Origin: Drechmeria coniospora
Taxonomy: Eukaryota; Ascomycota; Sordariomycetes; Hypocreales; Ophiocordycipitaceae
Assembly: GCF_001625195.1 (NCBI RefSeq)
Contig: NC_054390.1
Location: 2,380,027-2,444,026, forward strand
Reading direction: 5' to 3'
Length of the DNA stretch: 64,000 bases
The stretch's first letter is position 1, and the number at the start of each line of letters is the position of its first letter. Made by a program: the position numbers and the translations under genes. Below the pieces are notes generated by a model, which had not been told where the DNA came from, searched no databases, and was given only the letters and a program-made list of their open reading frames with translations. This document shows, piece after piece, positions 43,407 to 54,957 of the stretch.

Positions 43407-44633
43407 ATGTCGGCCAAGGATCTCGATTGCCCCATCTCCTACGAGCAGCTGGAGGACATTGAAGATGACTTCGAGGAGGCAGATATGGAGCTGAGTACGT
43501 CTGCCATATATCACCCATTTCCCCTCCGGTGCACGTGCAGAATCGTCGTCCATGCTCGCACCCTAGGGTTTCTAGACTCACTCACTCTCGCCCCGACCCT
43601 CTCGCCCCGACCCTCTCGCCATGCTCTCCCACCCTGACCCTCGGGCTCTCACCGCCTCGCCCCTTCCCCTCCCCGCGCGCGCCTCGCGTCCTGTCTTCCT
43701 TGCGAGCAGATTCGCTGACGAAGCTTGCCTTGTCCAGTCCGCTATCAGGATAAGCTCACCAAGGACCTCTACGCCAAGCGTGACAAGATTATCGCACAGA
43801 TCCCCACCTTCTGGCCTCTCGTCTTCGAGCAGTCGCCGCCGGAAATCGACGAGTACATCCAGCCCACCGACGCCTCCCTCCTCATCGGCTCTCTCAAGTC
43901 GCTGTCAGTCGAGCGCTTCGAGCTGCCCGAGGGCGACCCTCGCAGCATCGCCATCAAGTTCGAATTTGCGGCCAACGACCACTTCGAGAACACGACGCTC
44001 GAGAAGAAGTTCTGGTACCGCCGTGCCAAGGATGGCTGGGCCGGTCTCGTCTCGGACCCGGTCGAGATCAAGTGGAAGTCGGCCGACAAGGACCTGACTG
44101 GTGGCGCCCTCGACCTTGTCATGAAGGTCTGGGAGGAGGACAAGGCGGGCAAGAGCGAGGAGGAGACGGAGGCGAAGAAGAAGCTGAAGGAGTTCATCGA
44201 CAACACGGGCGTTGACGGCGCCAGTTTCTTCACCTTCTTCGGTTACCGCGGCCGCGACATCTCGGTCGAGGAGGACCGCGAGGCCTTCAAGGCTGAGCAG
44301 GAGAAGCGCAAGGCTCGCAAGGAGGGCAAGGAGGTCGTCGAGGAAGAGGACGAGGATTTCAATGACGACGAGTACGAATTCGAAATCTTCCCGACCGCCG
44401 ACGATCTCGCCGTGTCGATTGCCGAGGATCTGTGGCCCGGTGCCATGAAGTACTTTAGTGAGTCCCCCCCCCCCCCCCCCCTGCGGCGTGAGCCCGACTT
44501 CGGCGTCCGAGAAGTAGATGGGGGCGAACGACGAAGCTGACGGTGCCGCGCAGTCCAAGCCCAGGAGTTGGACGCCATCAGTGACATGGAGTTCGAGTCG
44601 GACGACGAGATGAACGATGCCAACGACGAGTAA
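43407..44633 (+). CDS. nucleosome assembly protein family histone chaperone (SET/Vps75 type)
   Basis: Predicted 295-residue NAP-family histone chaperone, likely nuclear. Exons: 43407-43494, 43738-44457, 44554-44633. Intron 1 (243 nt) restores MELIRYQDKLTKDLYAKRD, the long dimerisation helix; intron 2 begins GTGAGT and at once enters an 18-nt C run. The earmuff domain is visible: RDKIIAQIPTFWPLVFEQSP, LKSLSVERFE, IKFEFAANDHFENTTLEKKF, SFFTFFGYRG, and FEIFPTADDLAVSIAEDLWPGAMKYF. The C-terminus is short and acidic (SDMEFESDDEMNDANDE) instead of the long acidic tail of Nap1, which favours SET/Vps75. The stop TAA sits inside a donor-like GTAAGT; an extra splice to about 44721 would replace the last codons with Glu-Gly-stop, a trivial change. 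Confidence 0.88.
43585..43620 (+). repeat. 14-bp tandem repeat inside intron 1
   Basis: CTCTCGCCCCGACC occurs at 43585 and 43599, then partially at 43613, within the 243-nt first intron of the NAP-family gene. Confidence 0.75.
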
Positions 44634-46003
44634 GTGGTGTTGCGGGAGAAGCACGAGCGAGCGAAACAAGTCAGGCTCTCCGCGGCTTATGTGGAATTGA
44701 GCGGTCTGTTTTCTCGGCAGAGGATGAATATTCTACGCGACGTTATGATACGATGGAAGTAGATGGCTATGGTCTGGGTCTGTCCGGTCGCCGCGAGAAG
44801 CGAGCGAGCGAACTGGATGGTGAATAAAGATTGCTGATACCCCCTCAAGCCGAAGTTGGTTCATCCCTTTTTGTGTCGCTCATGAATGCCCTTGATGAAT
44901 CCCTTTTCTGGATACCCTCTCTGAATACCCTTTCTGAATATCCATTCTGATTACCATTTCGAGCGACGAAACTCGACGCATCCGAGTATGACGCATCCAG
45001 GAGCTACGATAGTACATGTACGAGTATAAGTATGTATATGCGTATAAGGACTGCAGTTATTGCTCCGTAAGATGCACTTGCTTTGTACGTTGCACAGCAT
45101 TCATCGCATTTTGGCTCAGATATGTATGAATTCCTATAAAAGTAGGTACGCAAACATCGGTGCATATGTCGTAGGATTTTTCTTCATTTGCGTCAGTCAT
45201 GGTCCATGAAGAGCGTCAAAGAATGGCTCGCAGAGGATGCTGAAGACCACCAGATCGAACAAGTTCTTGGTGCTGGTGGAGTCTGCCAGCGTGCATCGTC
45301 TCACTGGGGGTACGGTAGTGTAACCTGAATATGGACATGTACTTACTGCAGGTTATTACAGCTAAGGCGAGCAAATGGAGGTCACGGGCCGCTTGGTGTG
45401 TGCCGAGTCCACCTAGCTATGACGACATCAGACCTCCACTCCCTTCAGGCTGTGGCATGCGGAATCGGAACCTGAGGTTTTCCGTACTGAAGCGGTCAAT
45501 CTCGCCGCATTGCTTTGCAATCAACCGCGCAACCAACTGGCCGCCCGTCGGACTTCGGTGTCACTGTATTTGTCAGCGCTATATTCATCCATCCAATTGC
45601 GCCCCTCGTGTCAAGGTACCCGAACCCCGACGAACGTACTTGCAAGGCAGCAAACCCCCAGCACTGCTCTGATGCATCTGCCGCTCTTGCAGCTCCTCCA
45701 GCCCGTCGTGCCGCATTCGAGGGGGTCCATCGTCGCCAATAAAAGCAAGGAAGAACCTGGCGGGTGTGTCGAAGAGACCATGCCAAACCTCTTTCGGCAC
45801 TCTGCTTCTCACTCGTCTCATTCTATTCTCCTCTCCGTCTCCCCCCTCCCTGGCCATCCTTTCCTATGCGACTGCTGCGGCCAAGCTGCACGCTGCCCAT
45901 CGCTCCGAAACGGATAATTGCGACCTGCACGAACCTACCGCTCGTCGGACGGCACCAGCACCATCGCCAGCATCAGCGCCCGTACTCCCTCCCCGCCGCG
46001 AGC
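44634..46003. other. 1.4 kb intergenic region
   Basis: Between two plus-strand genes. 44880-44960 repeats CCTTTCTGAATA-like phrases, 45010-45060 has a weak GTAC patch, and 45780-46003 is CT-rich and serves as promoter or 5' UTR of the questin-oxidase-like gene. An in-frame extension of that gene upstream to 45866 is discussed in its entry. Confidence 0.55.
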
Positions 46004-47607
46004 ATGGCCACGCCGTATCAGATCCTCGTTCGTCCGCAGGACACGGGACTTCTCCGCTTGGAGCAGGACGCAGCCGCCGCTGCCAAGGTCACCGAGCTGC
46101 TCCAGAAGGACCTCGAGGTTGGTGGACGGTCCAGATGGATGGCGCGGCAACCCCCGTGGAGCATGAGCAGCTGGCTAACGTGCTGGAAACCAGCGACACC
46201 ACGTTTTCTTCAACGCAGAGGGCTTCCATAATCACGTATGCCACCGCGCCGCATGAGCAGATCGTAGTAAGGAGAGAGGGAGGGAAGAGAACTTCACCTG
46301 ACGAGCCACCAGATCCCCCACCACCTCCTCGCCCTCTACGGCACCGGTGCCACCCCCGCTCACCTCCAGACCGCCTTCGACACCAACGCATCCTACCAGA
46401 TCAAGGCCATGAAGCAGCACCCGGCCGCCCTCGCCGAACTCCGGAGTGACTGGTCCGCCCACGCCCACAAGTACCTCGGCCTCGGCAAGCACTATTCCGA
46501 CTTCCTCGCCTTCTTCCAGAGCGAGATCCAGCAGCGTGGCTGGCAGGCCGTCGTCAAGGAGTTCCTGTTCGACGACACCCCCAAGGGTGTTGACATGCTC
46601 GGGCGCCTCTACAGCGGCTTCCTGCATCCCATGATCCAGCTCATGTACGGCCTCGAGTGGGAGCAGCCAGCCGTGGTGGCCGAGGGTCTTGCCCAAGCCG
46701 CCGTTCACGAGGCCCGCATCGGCCAGCTGATGACCGAGGTCGACGACGTCGCCGCCAAGGGCCCCTTCCCCGCGAACCGATCTTCCGTCGTCGACATGTG
46801 CGAGACGGTCCGGGCGAGCAACCCGAAACTCGCGACGAGTGCACGGTGGGAGGACCCAAATCGCATCTACGACGGCGTCTTAGCCCGCGCCCGCGACGAC
46901 GTCGTCGCTCTGATGGCTCAGATCCGAGTCAAGCCTGAGGAGCTCGAGGAGCGGACGGCCGAGATGTTTCACACGGCCGTCTACATTGCCGCCGCCGCGG
47001 CCGTCTCGAACCCTCCTCACATTCCCAAGCTCGACTTTTTCCTCATGTCGGTACCCATCACGAGCGAGCCTCCCCCGCCGCTGCTCCTGCCTCCCTCCTG
47101 TACGCCGAAACCGAATCGCTGACCAAAGGCACCAGCCATCACGTAAACTCGTCTCCCTTCTTCCTCACAGTCAACGCCTACGACTGGGTCCCCCTCCGCG
47201 CCAAGGTTCGCATGCTTGAATGGAAGATGCGCATGGACTGCGTCCAGTACCTCGCCCGCGGCGCACCCCCCCTCGCCGTCGATGCCGTACGCTCCTACAC
47301 GCCCCCCGACAGTCTACAGCTACCCGTCGTCTCCCACCCGCGCGACCTCATTCCTTGCTTCCGTGACATCGTCGACGACGGTCACCTCATCAAAGTCGTC
47401 CGCTCGCTCCTCCTCGCCCAAGAAGTCTCCCGCCCCTGGCAGAGCAGGCCCTGGCTGAGGATTCGGAATGACGACGAATGGCTCAAGCTCATGTACATGC
47501 TCCTAGGGAGCGTCCACGGCCAGCCATCACAGTGGATTCGTTCTGCCGGGTTTAAGGAGGCCTGGACGGGCATCCCCGAGGAGAGAGTAGTGCAAGCAGG
47601 CCTGTAG
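46004..47607 (+). CDS. questin-oxidase-like protein (DUF4243 / AflY family)
   Basis: Predicted 453-residue oxidoreductase-like protein. Exons: 46004-46117, 46193-46234, 46313-47046, 47136-47607. Exon 2 has only 14 codons (RHHVFFNAEGFHNH), and exon 3 opens with IPHHLLALYGTGATPAHL, the recognised start of the domain; HAHKYLGLGKHYSDFLAFF, GRLYSGFLHPMIQLMYGLEW and, after intron 3, IHHVNSSPFF follow. Phase forces intron 3 to use the less common donor GTCGGT at 47047. Family knowledge: questin oxidase and AflY carry out ring-opening Baeyer-Villiger-like steps in aromatic polyketide pathways. No polyketide synthase or other pathway gene is nearby, so the substrate is unknown. An upstream in-frame Met at 45866 would add a 46-residue Arg-rich, acid-free leader that could act as a mitochondrial presequence. 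Confidence 0.85.
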
Positions 47608-47738
47608 GGCCTCCTCCAATGACCGACGCTCGACAACTCGCATCAAGGTCGCGAAACACCCGAACCGGACACGAGGCGGCGCAAACCCTAATGGGAAGCA
47701 AGATTTCCGGGTATTGAATTGACATTTTTCGAGCCAAG

Positions 47739-50547
47739 CTAGTCTAATCCAATCCACTCGTCCTCATCCGACCCCCCATCCGCTTCATCATTCTCTGCAC
47801 CCAGATCGATCCTCGTTGAGCGCTCCCTCGACTGGCCGGGCCCGTCGATCTCTTTTTGCGTCTGCTTGCCGGCTTGGCCCAGCAGATAATCTACCATGTA
47901 CACATTCTCGTCGGCTAGCCTCCTGATCTCGTCCCTCATCTGAGAGATGGCGCGCGAGATCAGCCGCAGCTCAACGTTCACCTTGCCTCGGTTGGCCGTC
48001 AGCCACGCGCCGTGCTTGTCAACCAGAGCCTTGATCCACACGAGGCAGAACTCGATGTGGGGTGACTCTTCCGTCTGCGCGGCGACGAAACGCAACAGCC
48101 GCGACACGTAGACCGTCGGTAGGTCGGCCACGACGAGCGGGATGTCGGCCGGCGGGACGGCCTGGAACACTCGCTTGACCAGCCCGGCCTCGTTGAGGCG
48201 AAACGCCATGACCAGCGCCTTGAGGTAGTCGCCTTCGTTCTCCAGCACGTTCAGCGTCGACGCCGGCGTAATCTCCATGCTCAGGTCGAAGGGGTCAAAC
48301 GCGACCGTCGTGTCCAGGCTGTAGATGAGCAGACCCTCCGTAGAGGCGGCGCAGAATGCCGTGCCGGAAGGCGAGAAGCCGATGCCGTTCACACGAACGG
48401 CCGGCAGCTTCTTTCTCGCCGAGGGATCACCACGCTTCGATCCTGGCAAGCCCATGTCCGTGCCCTTGCCATCCTCGTCATCCAGCGCCGCCGTGGGGCC
48501 GGCCTCCGTCAGAAGCTTGCTGTTGAGGAACTCTTGCGTGCCTGACAGCGACAGGTTGACGCTGACGGTAAACTTCTTGAGAAGGACCATGGTCGTGACC
48601 GAGTAGAGGCAAATGTATTTGCTGTTGCCGCCGGCAAGCAGGCAGCTACCGTCCATGCTGTACCGGATCGAGTTGAAGCTCTTCGTCCCAGCCACGTTGG
48701 CGGCAGTCCGTCGGTCCGTGTGTGATCGGCCGCCGGACACGTCGCGTCGACCATCCAACCCTGCCACCTGTTCGGCGTCCGACAGGGACCAAAACGTAAG
48801 CTGTCCATCGAGGGTCGAGATGGCCAGCTGCAAAGAATCGGGTCGGACGGCGATATCCAAGACGTCTGCCTGGAGCTGAAGCGGCTCGCTCGTTTGCGTC
48901 CGGTCGAAGATGGACCAGATTCGCGCCGTGCGATCCCAGCTGCCGCTGACGAGGGAGCTGCCGTTTGGCGCAAAGGCCAAAGCGGAGACGGGGCCTTCGT
49001 GCCCAGACAACTGGTCCAGCAGCTGGCCGGTCTGGACCGACCAGATGTGTATGTCGAACGAGTTGAGAGATCCTGCCGCGACGACCTCTCCGCTCGGGTC
49101 GACGGCCATGCAGGAGAAGGACAGTCGAGTCGGCGCCGTGAAGGTGCGGAAATTTCTGTAGCGGATGAGATCCCAAGCCCGAATGGAGCCGTCAAGACTG
49201 GATGTGAAGAGGACGTTGCCCTTTTTCGCAAACTCGCAGCCGGTGACGCCACTCGTGTGCTCGGTAAAGGTGACGATGCAAAAGCCGGATTCGATGTCCC
49301 AGACTTTGATCTTGCCATCGTCGGCCGTCGTCACGATTCGATGGCCGTCGGGAGAGTAGGTAAGCGAGTTCATCGAGTCAAAATGGCCTTGCTGCTTGAG
49401 GATGTACGACTCCGACTGCCACTCCCAGACGAGCAGTTGGCCCAGATTGGAGGCGCCAAACGCCAGCCACTCTCCGGTCTTGTTGATCGTTACGAAGTCG
49501 ATGTCGTTTTGTGATATGCTGAGCTTGTGGATGTTGTTGAAGTCGGGCATTTCGTACAGGCCAAAGGTGCCGTTGGAGAAACCGGCGACCAACAGGTTTG
49601 TTTGTGCGTGGAATGCGGCGCATTGGACATGGGCACTTCCCTGCATAAAGTAGTGCCTCTCGACGATTCGCCATCGCATGTTGGATTCGTCGTCGTCCTC
49701 TTCGTCTCTCATCTCATCGTTGATGGGCTTCACGTAGCGCCATTCGAAGACGGCGCCATCCTGGCTAGCCGTGTAGATGATTTCTTGGTTTTCGGAGAAC
49801 CAAGCGCCCACGACGGCCTGCTTGTGCCCCGAAAGCACAGTCGGCGTGAAGCCTTCCTCCGGGTCCACGCTCCATATCCTTGCCGTCAGGTCGCTCGAGG
49901 ATGTGAGGAAGAACCTCGAATCGCTCGACCATTCGATGTGCCGCACGGTATCAAAGTGCCCGGTGTGTCTGTGGTGCCTCACAAAGGGTGCGAATTCAAG
50001 CTCACCGTCGAGGTTGGAGTCGGGCGTCGAAGGCACGTGCCAGACTTCGGTGATGCGGCCCAGGCCGATGACAAAGTGCTTGCCGGACGGGGAAAAGGAG
50101 AGCGCTGTGACCGGCGATCCGAAGGAGAAGTGGTAGATGGAGATGCGACGGAGGACATTCGTGAGGATCGCGTGGCCGTCCTCGTCGACGGTAAGGAGAA
50201 TGTTGCCCCGTGGAGTAAGTCCTAATCTCGAGATGTTCTTGCGGTGTGCAAAGGGAAGAGTGTATGATTTGTTCCTGGAAGGGATTCTCGGTCAGGGATG
50301 GTGCTTTCCTATCCGATTCTCTCGTTTCGCCAGAGCACGTACTCGACCAGGTCAAAGACCGTCACCCGGTTGCCCACAGGCGAGAAGAGATGGGTGCCAT
50401 CGGGGCTGAATAGCAAGTTGCCCTGGCAGTAGACGGTGCCCAGCAAGTTCGAGAACTGCCCATCGCCGCGTGGTGTTAGCAGGGCGCCCAAACCCTTTGC
50501 CAATTACACATCGATTCGGGGCCTCATACCTTGAAGTCAGTCTTCAT
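47739..50547 (-). CDS. PWP2: Pwp2/Utp1, U3 snoRNP (SSU processome) WD40 protein
   Basis: Predicted 888-residue nucleolar protein of the UTP-B complex, needed for 18S rRNA maturation. Exons on the minus strand: 50547-50530 (only six codons, MKTDFK), 50455-50343, 50274-47739. Splicing gives MKTDFKFSNLLGTVY and FDLVENKSYTLPFAHRKN, both characteristic of Pwp2. Two WD40 propellers follow (repeat ends such as SSSDLTARIWSV, TASQDGAVFEW, TTADDGKIKVWDI, TSSLDGSIRAWDL, VSGSWDRTARIWSI). The C-terminal helical UTP-B region contains ALVMAFRLNEAGLVKRVFQAVPPADI and YVSRLLRFVAAQTEESPHIEF. An acidic C-terminus ends the protein (DGGSDEDEWIGLD). It is divergent from the septin gene and convergent with the questin-oxidase-like gene at 131 bp. 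Confidence 0.95.
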
Positions 50548-51233
50548 TGTCAGCTACGGACGGGCTACTAGGCCATGATACAACGACGTCGTCAAAGGAC
50601 TTCTTGGAGGGACTGCCAAAATTCTAGCTGGGGCCGATCCCCTCGTCTTATCGATAAGCGACAGGTCGCATTTTTCTACAGCAACAGCCTGGTCAAGTAA
50701 TCCCGGCCGACGACGAATCAGGAGGAAGCAACCGGCAGATAATTAATCCTGCGCCTGGTCGCTAGTCCCACTTGGGCCAAGGCGCATGCAAGCACGAAGT
50801 CACGGCATCCAGCGCGTGCCCGCACACTTTGTCAACGCGGCAAAGAGCGTAGAACTAAGGAACGGGCTGCCCCCAACGCACTCACTCCGACCAACAGGCT
50901 AGTCTCAGTTCAGCCAACGAGCCAGGGCAACAGCAAAATTGGTAGCCACGACCCGCCCTTGTATGAACCAGACGGACAGGCTGCTCGTACGTCCCCTAGC
51001 AGGTCCAAGTACCCAATCCAACCATCCATCCGTCCATTTCCTATTTGAATTCCCCTGAAGGGCAGCATCTGCATCTGCATCGCACATCCACCACAGCGCC
51101 TTGCCGGCTCCGGACCTACCCATCACAAACGCCCGAGGCCTCGCCTTCATCGATTCGACTCGCAAGCGACGACGGAAGTCGCCCGACCGTCTTTATCATT
51201 TAATCCTCTTACCCTTCTCAAAAGTCGCGTAAG
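50548..51233. promoter_or_regulatory. shared divergent promoter of Pwp2 and septin genes
   Basis: 686 bp between two start codons facing apart. It lacks the GTAC dialect that fills many other intergenic segments. No TATA box or named site is clear; CATCCATCC near 51021 is a short simple repeat. Confidence 0.6.
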
Positions 51234-52637
51234 ATGGCTCCTGCGGCTGCGGAAAGCGCCTCGCCGATTGGCATTGCCAATCTACCCAACCAGCGACACA
51301 AGATTGTCGCCAAACGCGGTGCCGGCTTCACCATCATGGTATGTATCACGCCCGATTCCGACTCGTCGCTCGCCGACCGGCACCGCCGGCGTATCACACC
51401 TCCCCCTCATCTTGTTTTCTTGTTGGGAGAGGGGTAACCAACCGCTGACCGTCGGGCAGGTTGCCGGCGAGTCTGGTTTGGGCAAGACGACCTTTATCAA
51501 CACACTCTTTTCCACAACCATCAAGAACTATGCGGACCACCGAAAGCGTCACCAGAAGCAAGTCGACAAGACGGTCGAGATTGAGATCACCAAGGCCGAA
51601 CTGGAGGAGAAGTTTTTCAAGGGTATGTCACCGCCGCCCACGACGCCCGCTCCCGACGTGGACCCTTGCTAACGGCGCCCTTCCGACGCACTCCAGTCCG
51701 TCTCACCGTCATCGACACGCCCGGCTTCGGTGACTACGTCAACAACCGTGACTCCTGGATGCCCATCATCGAATTCCTCGACGACCAGCACGAGTCGTAC
51801 ATGCTTCAGGAGCAGCAGCCGCGCCGGCAGGACAAGATCGACCTCCGCGTCCACGCCTGCCTCTACTTCATCCGCCCTACGGGCCACACGCTCAAGCCCT
51901 TGGATATCGAGGTCATGAAGCGCCTCTGCTCCCGCGTCAACCTGATTCCCGTCATCGCCAAAGCCGACACGCTGAGCCCGGCTGACCTGGCTAGGTTCAA
52001 GCAAAGAGTAGGCGAGGCCCGTCCCGTCAGCCCGAGATGACCGCTAATCGATCTCCAGATCATCTCCGTCATCGAGGCCCAGAACATCAAGATCTACCAA
52101 CCGCCGATCGAGGACGACGACGAGGCTGCCGCCCAGCACGCCCGCAGCTTGATGGCCGCCATGCCCTTTGCCGTCATCGGCTCCGAGAAGGACGTCAAGA
52201 CGAGCGACGGCCGCATCGTCAAGGGCCGGCAATACTCGTGGGGCGTCGCCGAGGTCGAGAACGAGGACCACTGCGACTTCAAGAAGCTGCGCTCCATCCT
52301 GATCCGAACCCACATGCTCGATCTCATCCACACCACCGAGGAGCTGCACTACGAGGCCTACCGTGCCCAGCAGATGGAGACGCGCAAGTTCGGCGAGGCT
52401 CGCCCCAGAAAGCTGGACAACCCCAAGTTCAAGGAGGAGGAGGAGGCTCTGCGAAAGCGTTTCACCGAGCAGGTCAAGATCGAGGAGCAACGGTTCCGAC
52501 AGTGGGAGCAGAAGCTCATCGCCGAGCGCGACCGCCTCAACAAGGATCTCGAGCAGACCCACGCCCAGATCAAGCAGCTCGAGACGGAGCTCGAGTCGAT
52601 GCAGGGCAGCGCCGTTCGCAGCCACGGCCGTCGCTGA
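51234..52637 (+). CDS. septin, Cdc12 type
   Basis: Predicted 385-residue GTP-binding filament protein of septa and cell cortex. Exons: 51234-51338, 51460-51622, 51697-52007, 52059-52637, all with GT-AG borders and matching phase. The N-terminus GIANLPNQRHKIV precedes the P-loop GESGLGKTT (residues 38-46), with Lys44; DTPGFGD begins at 96 and AKAD occupies 177-180. The septin unique element is visible (YSWGVAEVENEDHCDFKKLRSIL). The C-terminal coiled coil (about 320-380: FTEQVKIEEQRFRQWEQKLIAERDRL and on) is that of Cdc12. The GISNLPNQRYKIV-like start and EEQRFRQWEQ strongly resemble yeast Cdc12 (AspC in Aspergillus). Filament assembly needs partner septins encoded elsewhere. Confidence 0.93.
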
Positions 52638-53372
52638 GCCGGACGCCTCGGCGCCGGCGAGCCAAGTTGATGTTGGACAGCCCGTCATTGTTTCATTTGC
52701 TAGTCGCTCCGCTTCGAGACTTGGGGAGTCGGACGAGAGGGTATTCGAGAACGTCACCACGAAAGAAGGTACCATGTGGATGCTTGCGTCAGCCGCTACG
52801 AGTGCTGGGATAATGCGCTGCCGCCAGCCGATGCGCGGGCCATGGTTGTGAAGTATCGCAGGCGCTCTTTCCTGTTTTTTCTCCATCCTGCTGCTACTTG
52901 ACGTGGCCAGCCTCGGCAGACGGTTCTTCTCGAACACGCAGGAGCGCGTGATGGATGCTTGTTGATCATGTAGCCTTAGTTTAGTTTCCTCTCTCACAAA
53001 AGTCTCACATTCCTTCCAGCGGGGCAGCGCCATGGATTCAAGGTGGAAGCAGCCGTCAAATACTATGATACAAAGTGAAGACGTAAAACAAAGACATACT
53101 TCGTGCGAGCGACAGCACGTCGCACGAGTTCGGAAGCACAGCGCAGCAATGCAAGCCGGCAGGAGGGGTCGCTTCCACCGAACCCTGCCCACACCCGCAT
53201 GCTCGCGAGTTCCTTTTCCTCGTCGGCATCGGGCTGTCAGGCGGGGAAATGCAGCATGGGCTCAGCATGCCAGGCTCGTCCGCGTTGCCCCTTCGGCATC
53301 ATCATGCGGCGCGCGTGAGAAAGGGGGGCCCATTCGGATCGCCAGCACGCCTCCGGGGATGGCGGGTTGCCG
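52638..53372. other. convergent 3' intergenic region
   Basis: 735 bp between the stop codons of the septin (+) and the kinase (-) genes. Frames here are extensions of antisense shadows of the septin gene. Nothing recognised. Confidence 0.55.
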
Positions 53373-54957
53373 TCAAACGGCGTCTATGCTAGCTCGCGTC
53401 GTGAGCTGCTCATTCTTGTTGCCCAGCCTTGATATCTGCAGGAAGGCATCGACGCCGTAGCCCTCGAGGCTATGCAGGTTCAGGCTGCCCGCCCAGTACT
53501 CGGCGTACACGCGGCTCAGGGGAAGGCCGATGCCGAGCCGCAAGTTTGGCGGTCGGCTCGTGAGTGACGAGAGAGAGCACTGGTAGGTAGGTGGTGTTTG
53601 GACGTCGGCCCGGGCGGCGTCGTCGTCGGCGTGGAGCTCCTGCAAGGTGGCGGCCATGCGAGGCACCTGTCCGAGGTTCTCGAGGAGATTTTGGCTCTGC
53701 GGACCTTTGCTGAAGGACCACAGGTAGGGAAGTTCATTGTGGGGAATGCCGCCGCCTCGGTCCGAGATGCGGAAGATGACGTGCTCCTGAGCTTCACATA
53801 TGGTGACCTCGATGGGCGGCGGGGGCGAGGACGGTTCGGCAGACTTTTGCCAACGATCGATGACCGCTTGGACCGAGTTCCGGAGGAGCTCGCCGACGAT
53901 GTACTCGATGTGGCTGAGAATGTAGGGGAAGCTGGCGTTGAGGTGGCCGATGACGTTGACGTCAGGTATCAGGACGTCGGGTCCATTCGTGGAGCGAGCG
54001 AGGGCGGTGACGGCCCTGGAGCAGCGATCAATGACATCCTTGGCGGAGCATTTGATGAAGACTTCGCCGATAAAGTCCGACTCGGAGAGCTTGGCCGTCG
54101 GCGAGAAGCAAGATGAGTTGTACGTCTCCGTGAGGGACAGGTGCTGCTCAGCGATGACGCGGCGGGAGATACGCTGCAGGCGGAGCGTGTGCCCATGTCA
54201 GCGAGGGTGGACGAGGTGGGCGGAGGGCTTGCCTGCGGGCGACTCACGGATCGAAGAATGGTGTTCATGAACTTGTCGAGCTCCGCCGAATCCATCAGGC
54301 CACCGCACTCGAGAATTCCCATGGCCAGCTTTGGTATGACCGTCAGGTGGCTCTTCAGGTTCTGAGCAATGACATCGCACAGCCGGTCGTTGTCCTCAAG
54401 CGACTTGACCTCCTTGAGCTTGCGGAGGCAGTCGAAGGCGTCGTAGTATAGGTTGTAGACATCGTTTATGTGCGGGTTCGTGACGACGACGTAAGGAAGC
54501 TGCTGCATGTCCCGCAGACGATGGGCGATCCTACGGAGCCGTGTCAGCGCGGGCGGCGGAATCGCGTACGAGTCGATGCATGGGACGGGTGAGTACCTCA
54601 CGGGCAGTTCGGTGCGGACGTAGTTGGCGGAGCTGATGATGCGCGACTCGGTCAAGGACCTACCGAACACCATGAGCTGTCGCAGGCTGATGGGCCGAGC
54701 CTCTCGGGCAACCCAGCTGGAAGGAGGGAGTCAGTCGAGGCCGGAGGAGATTCCGGGGGGGGGGGGGGGGGGGGCATCCGCCGATCGCCATACTTGTCCA
54801 AGACCGATACCGGCCTCCATGTCGGGTTGCTCGCCCAGCGGCGCTGCTGCGAGGCGCGACGAGGCGAGGAGCAGGAGGCACCACCAAGGGTCCTCGTCGT
54901 CAGCGACTCAGCTAATCTGCATCGTTTGCTGGGCGTGCGCAGCGCGATGGAGAACAT
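53373..54957 (-). CDS. mitochondrial protein kinase, PDK/BCKDK family
   Basis: Predicted 455-residue GHKL-type kinase that phosphorylates a 2-oxoacid dehydrogenase complex in the mitochondrial matrix. Exons on the minus strand: 54957-54794, 54716-54597, 54530-54248, 54173-53373. The N-terminus is an Arg/Ser-rich presequence (MFSIALRTPSKRCRL and on). The first intron joins VSVLDNWVAREARPISLRQLMVFG, a typical family start. The regulatory helical domain contains TELPVRIAHRLRDMQQLPY and NPHINDVYNLYYDAF. The ATP-binding parts follow: N box ELLRNSVQA (Asn288), G1 ISDRGGGIP (Asp327, Gly329, Gly331), YLWSFSKGP, and GIGLPLSRVYAEYWAGSL. Whether the target is pyruvate or branched-chain dehydrogenase cannot be told from sequence by eye. 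Intron 1 holds a 20-nt C run on the sense strand. Confidence 0.92.
54755..54774 (-). repeat. poly(C) run on the sense strand of a kinase intron
   Basis: Twenty G on the plus strand, so C on the transcribed-sense strand of the PDK-type gene, within its first intron between donor and branch point. Confidence 0.8.

Noticed and set aside
52044..53192. 382-aa Leu-rich frame on the minus strand
   Set aside because: Antisense shadow of the septin last exon (coiled coil reads as Leu-rich), extended into the 3' region.
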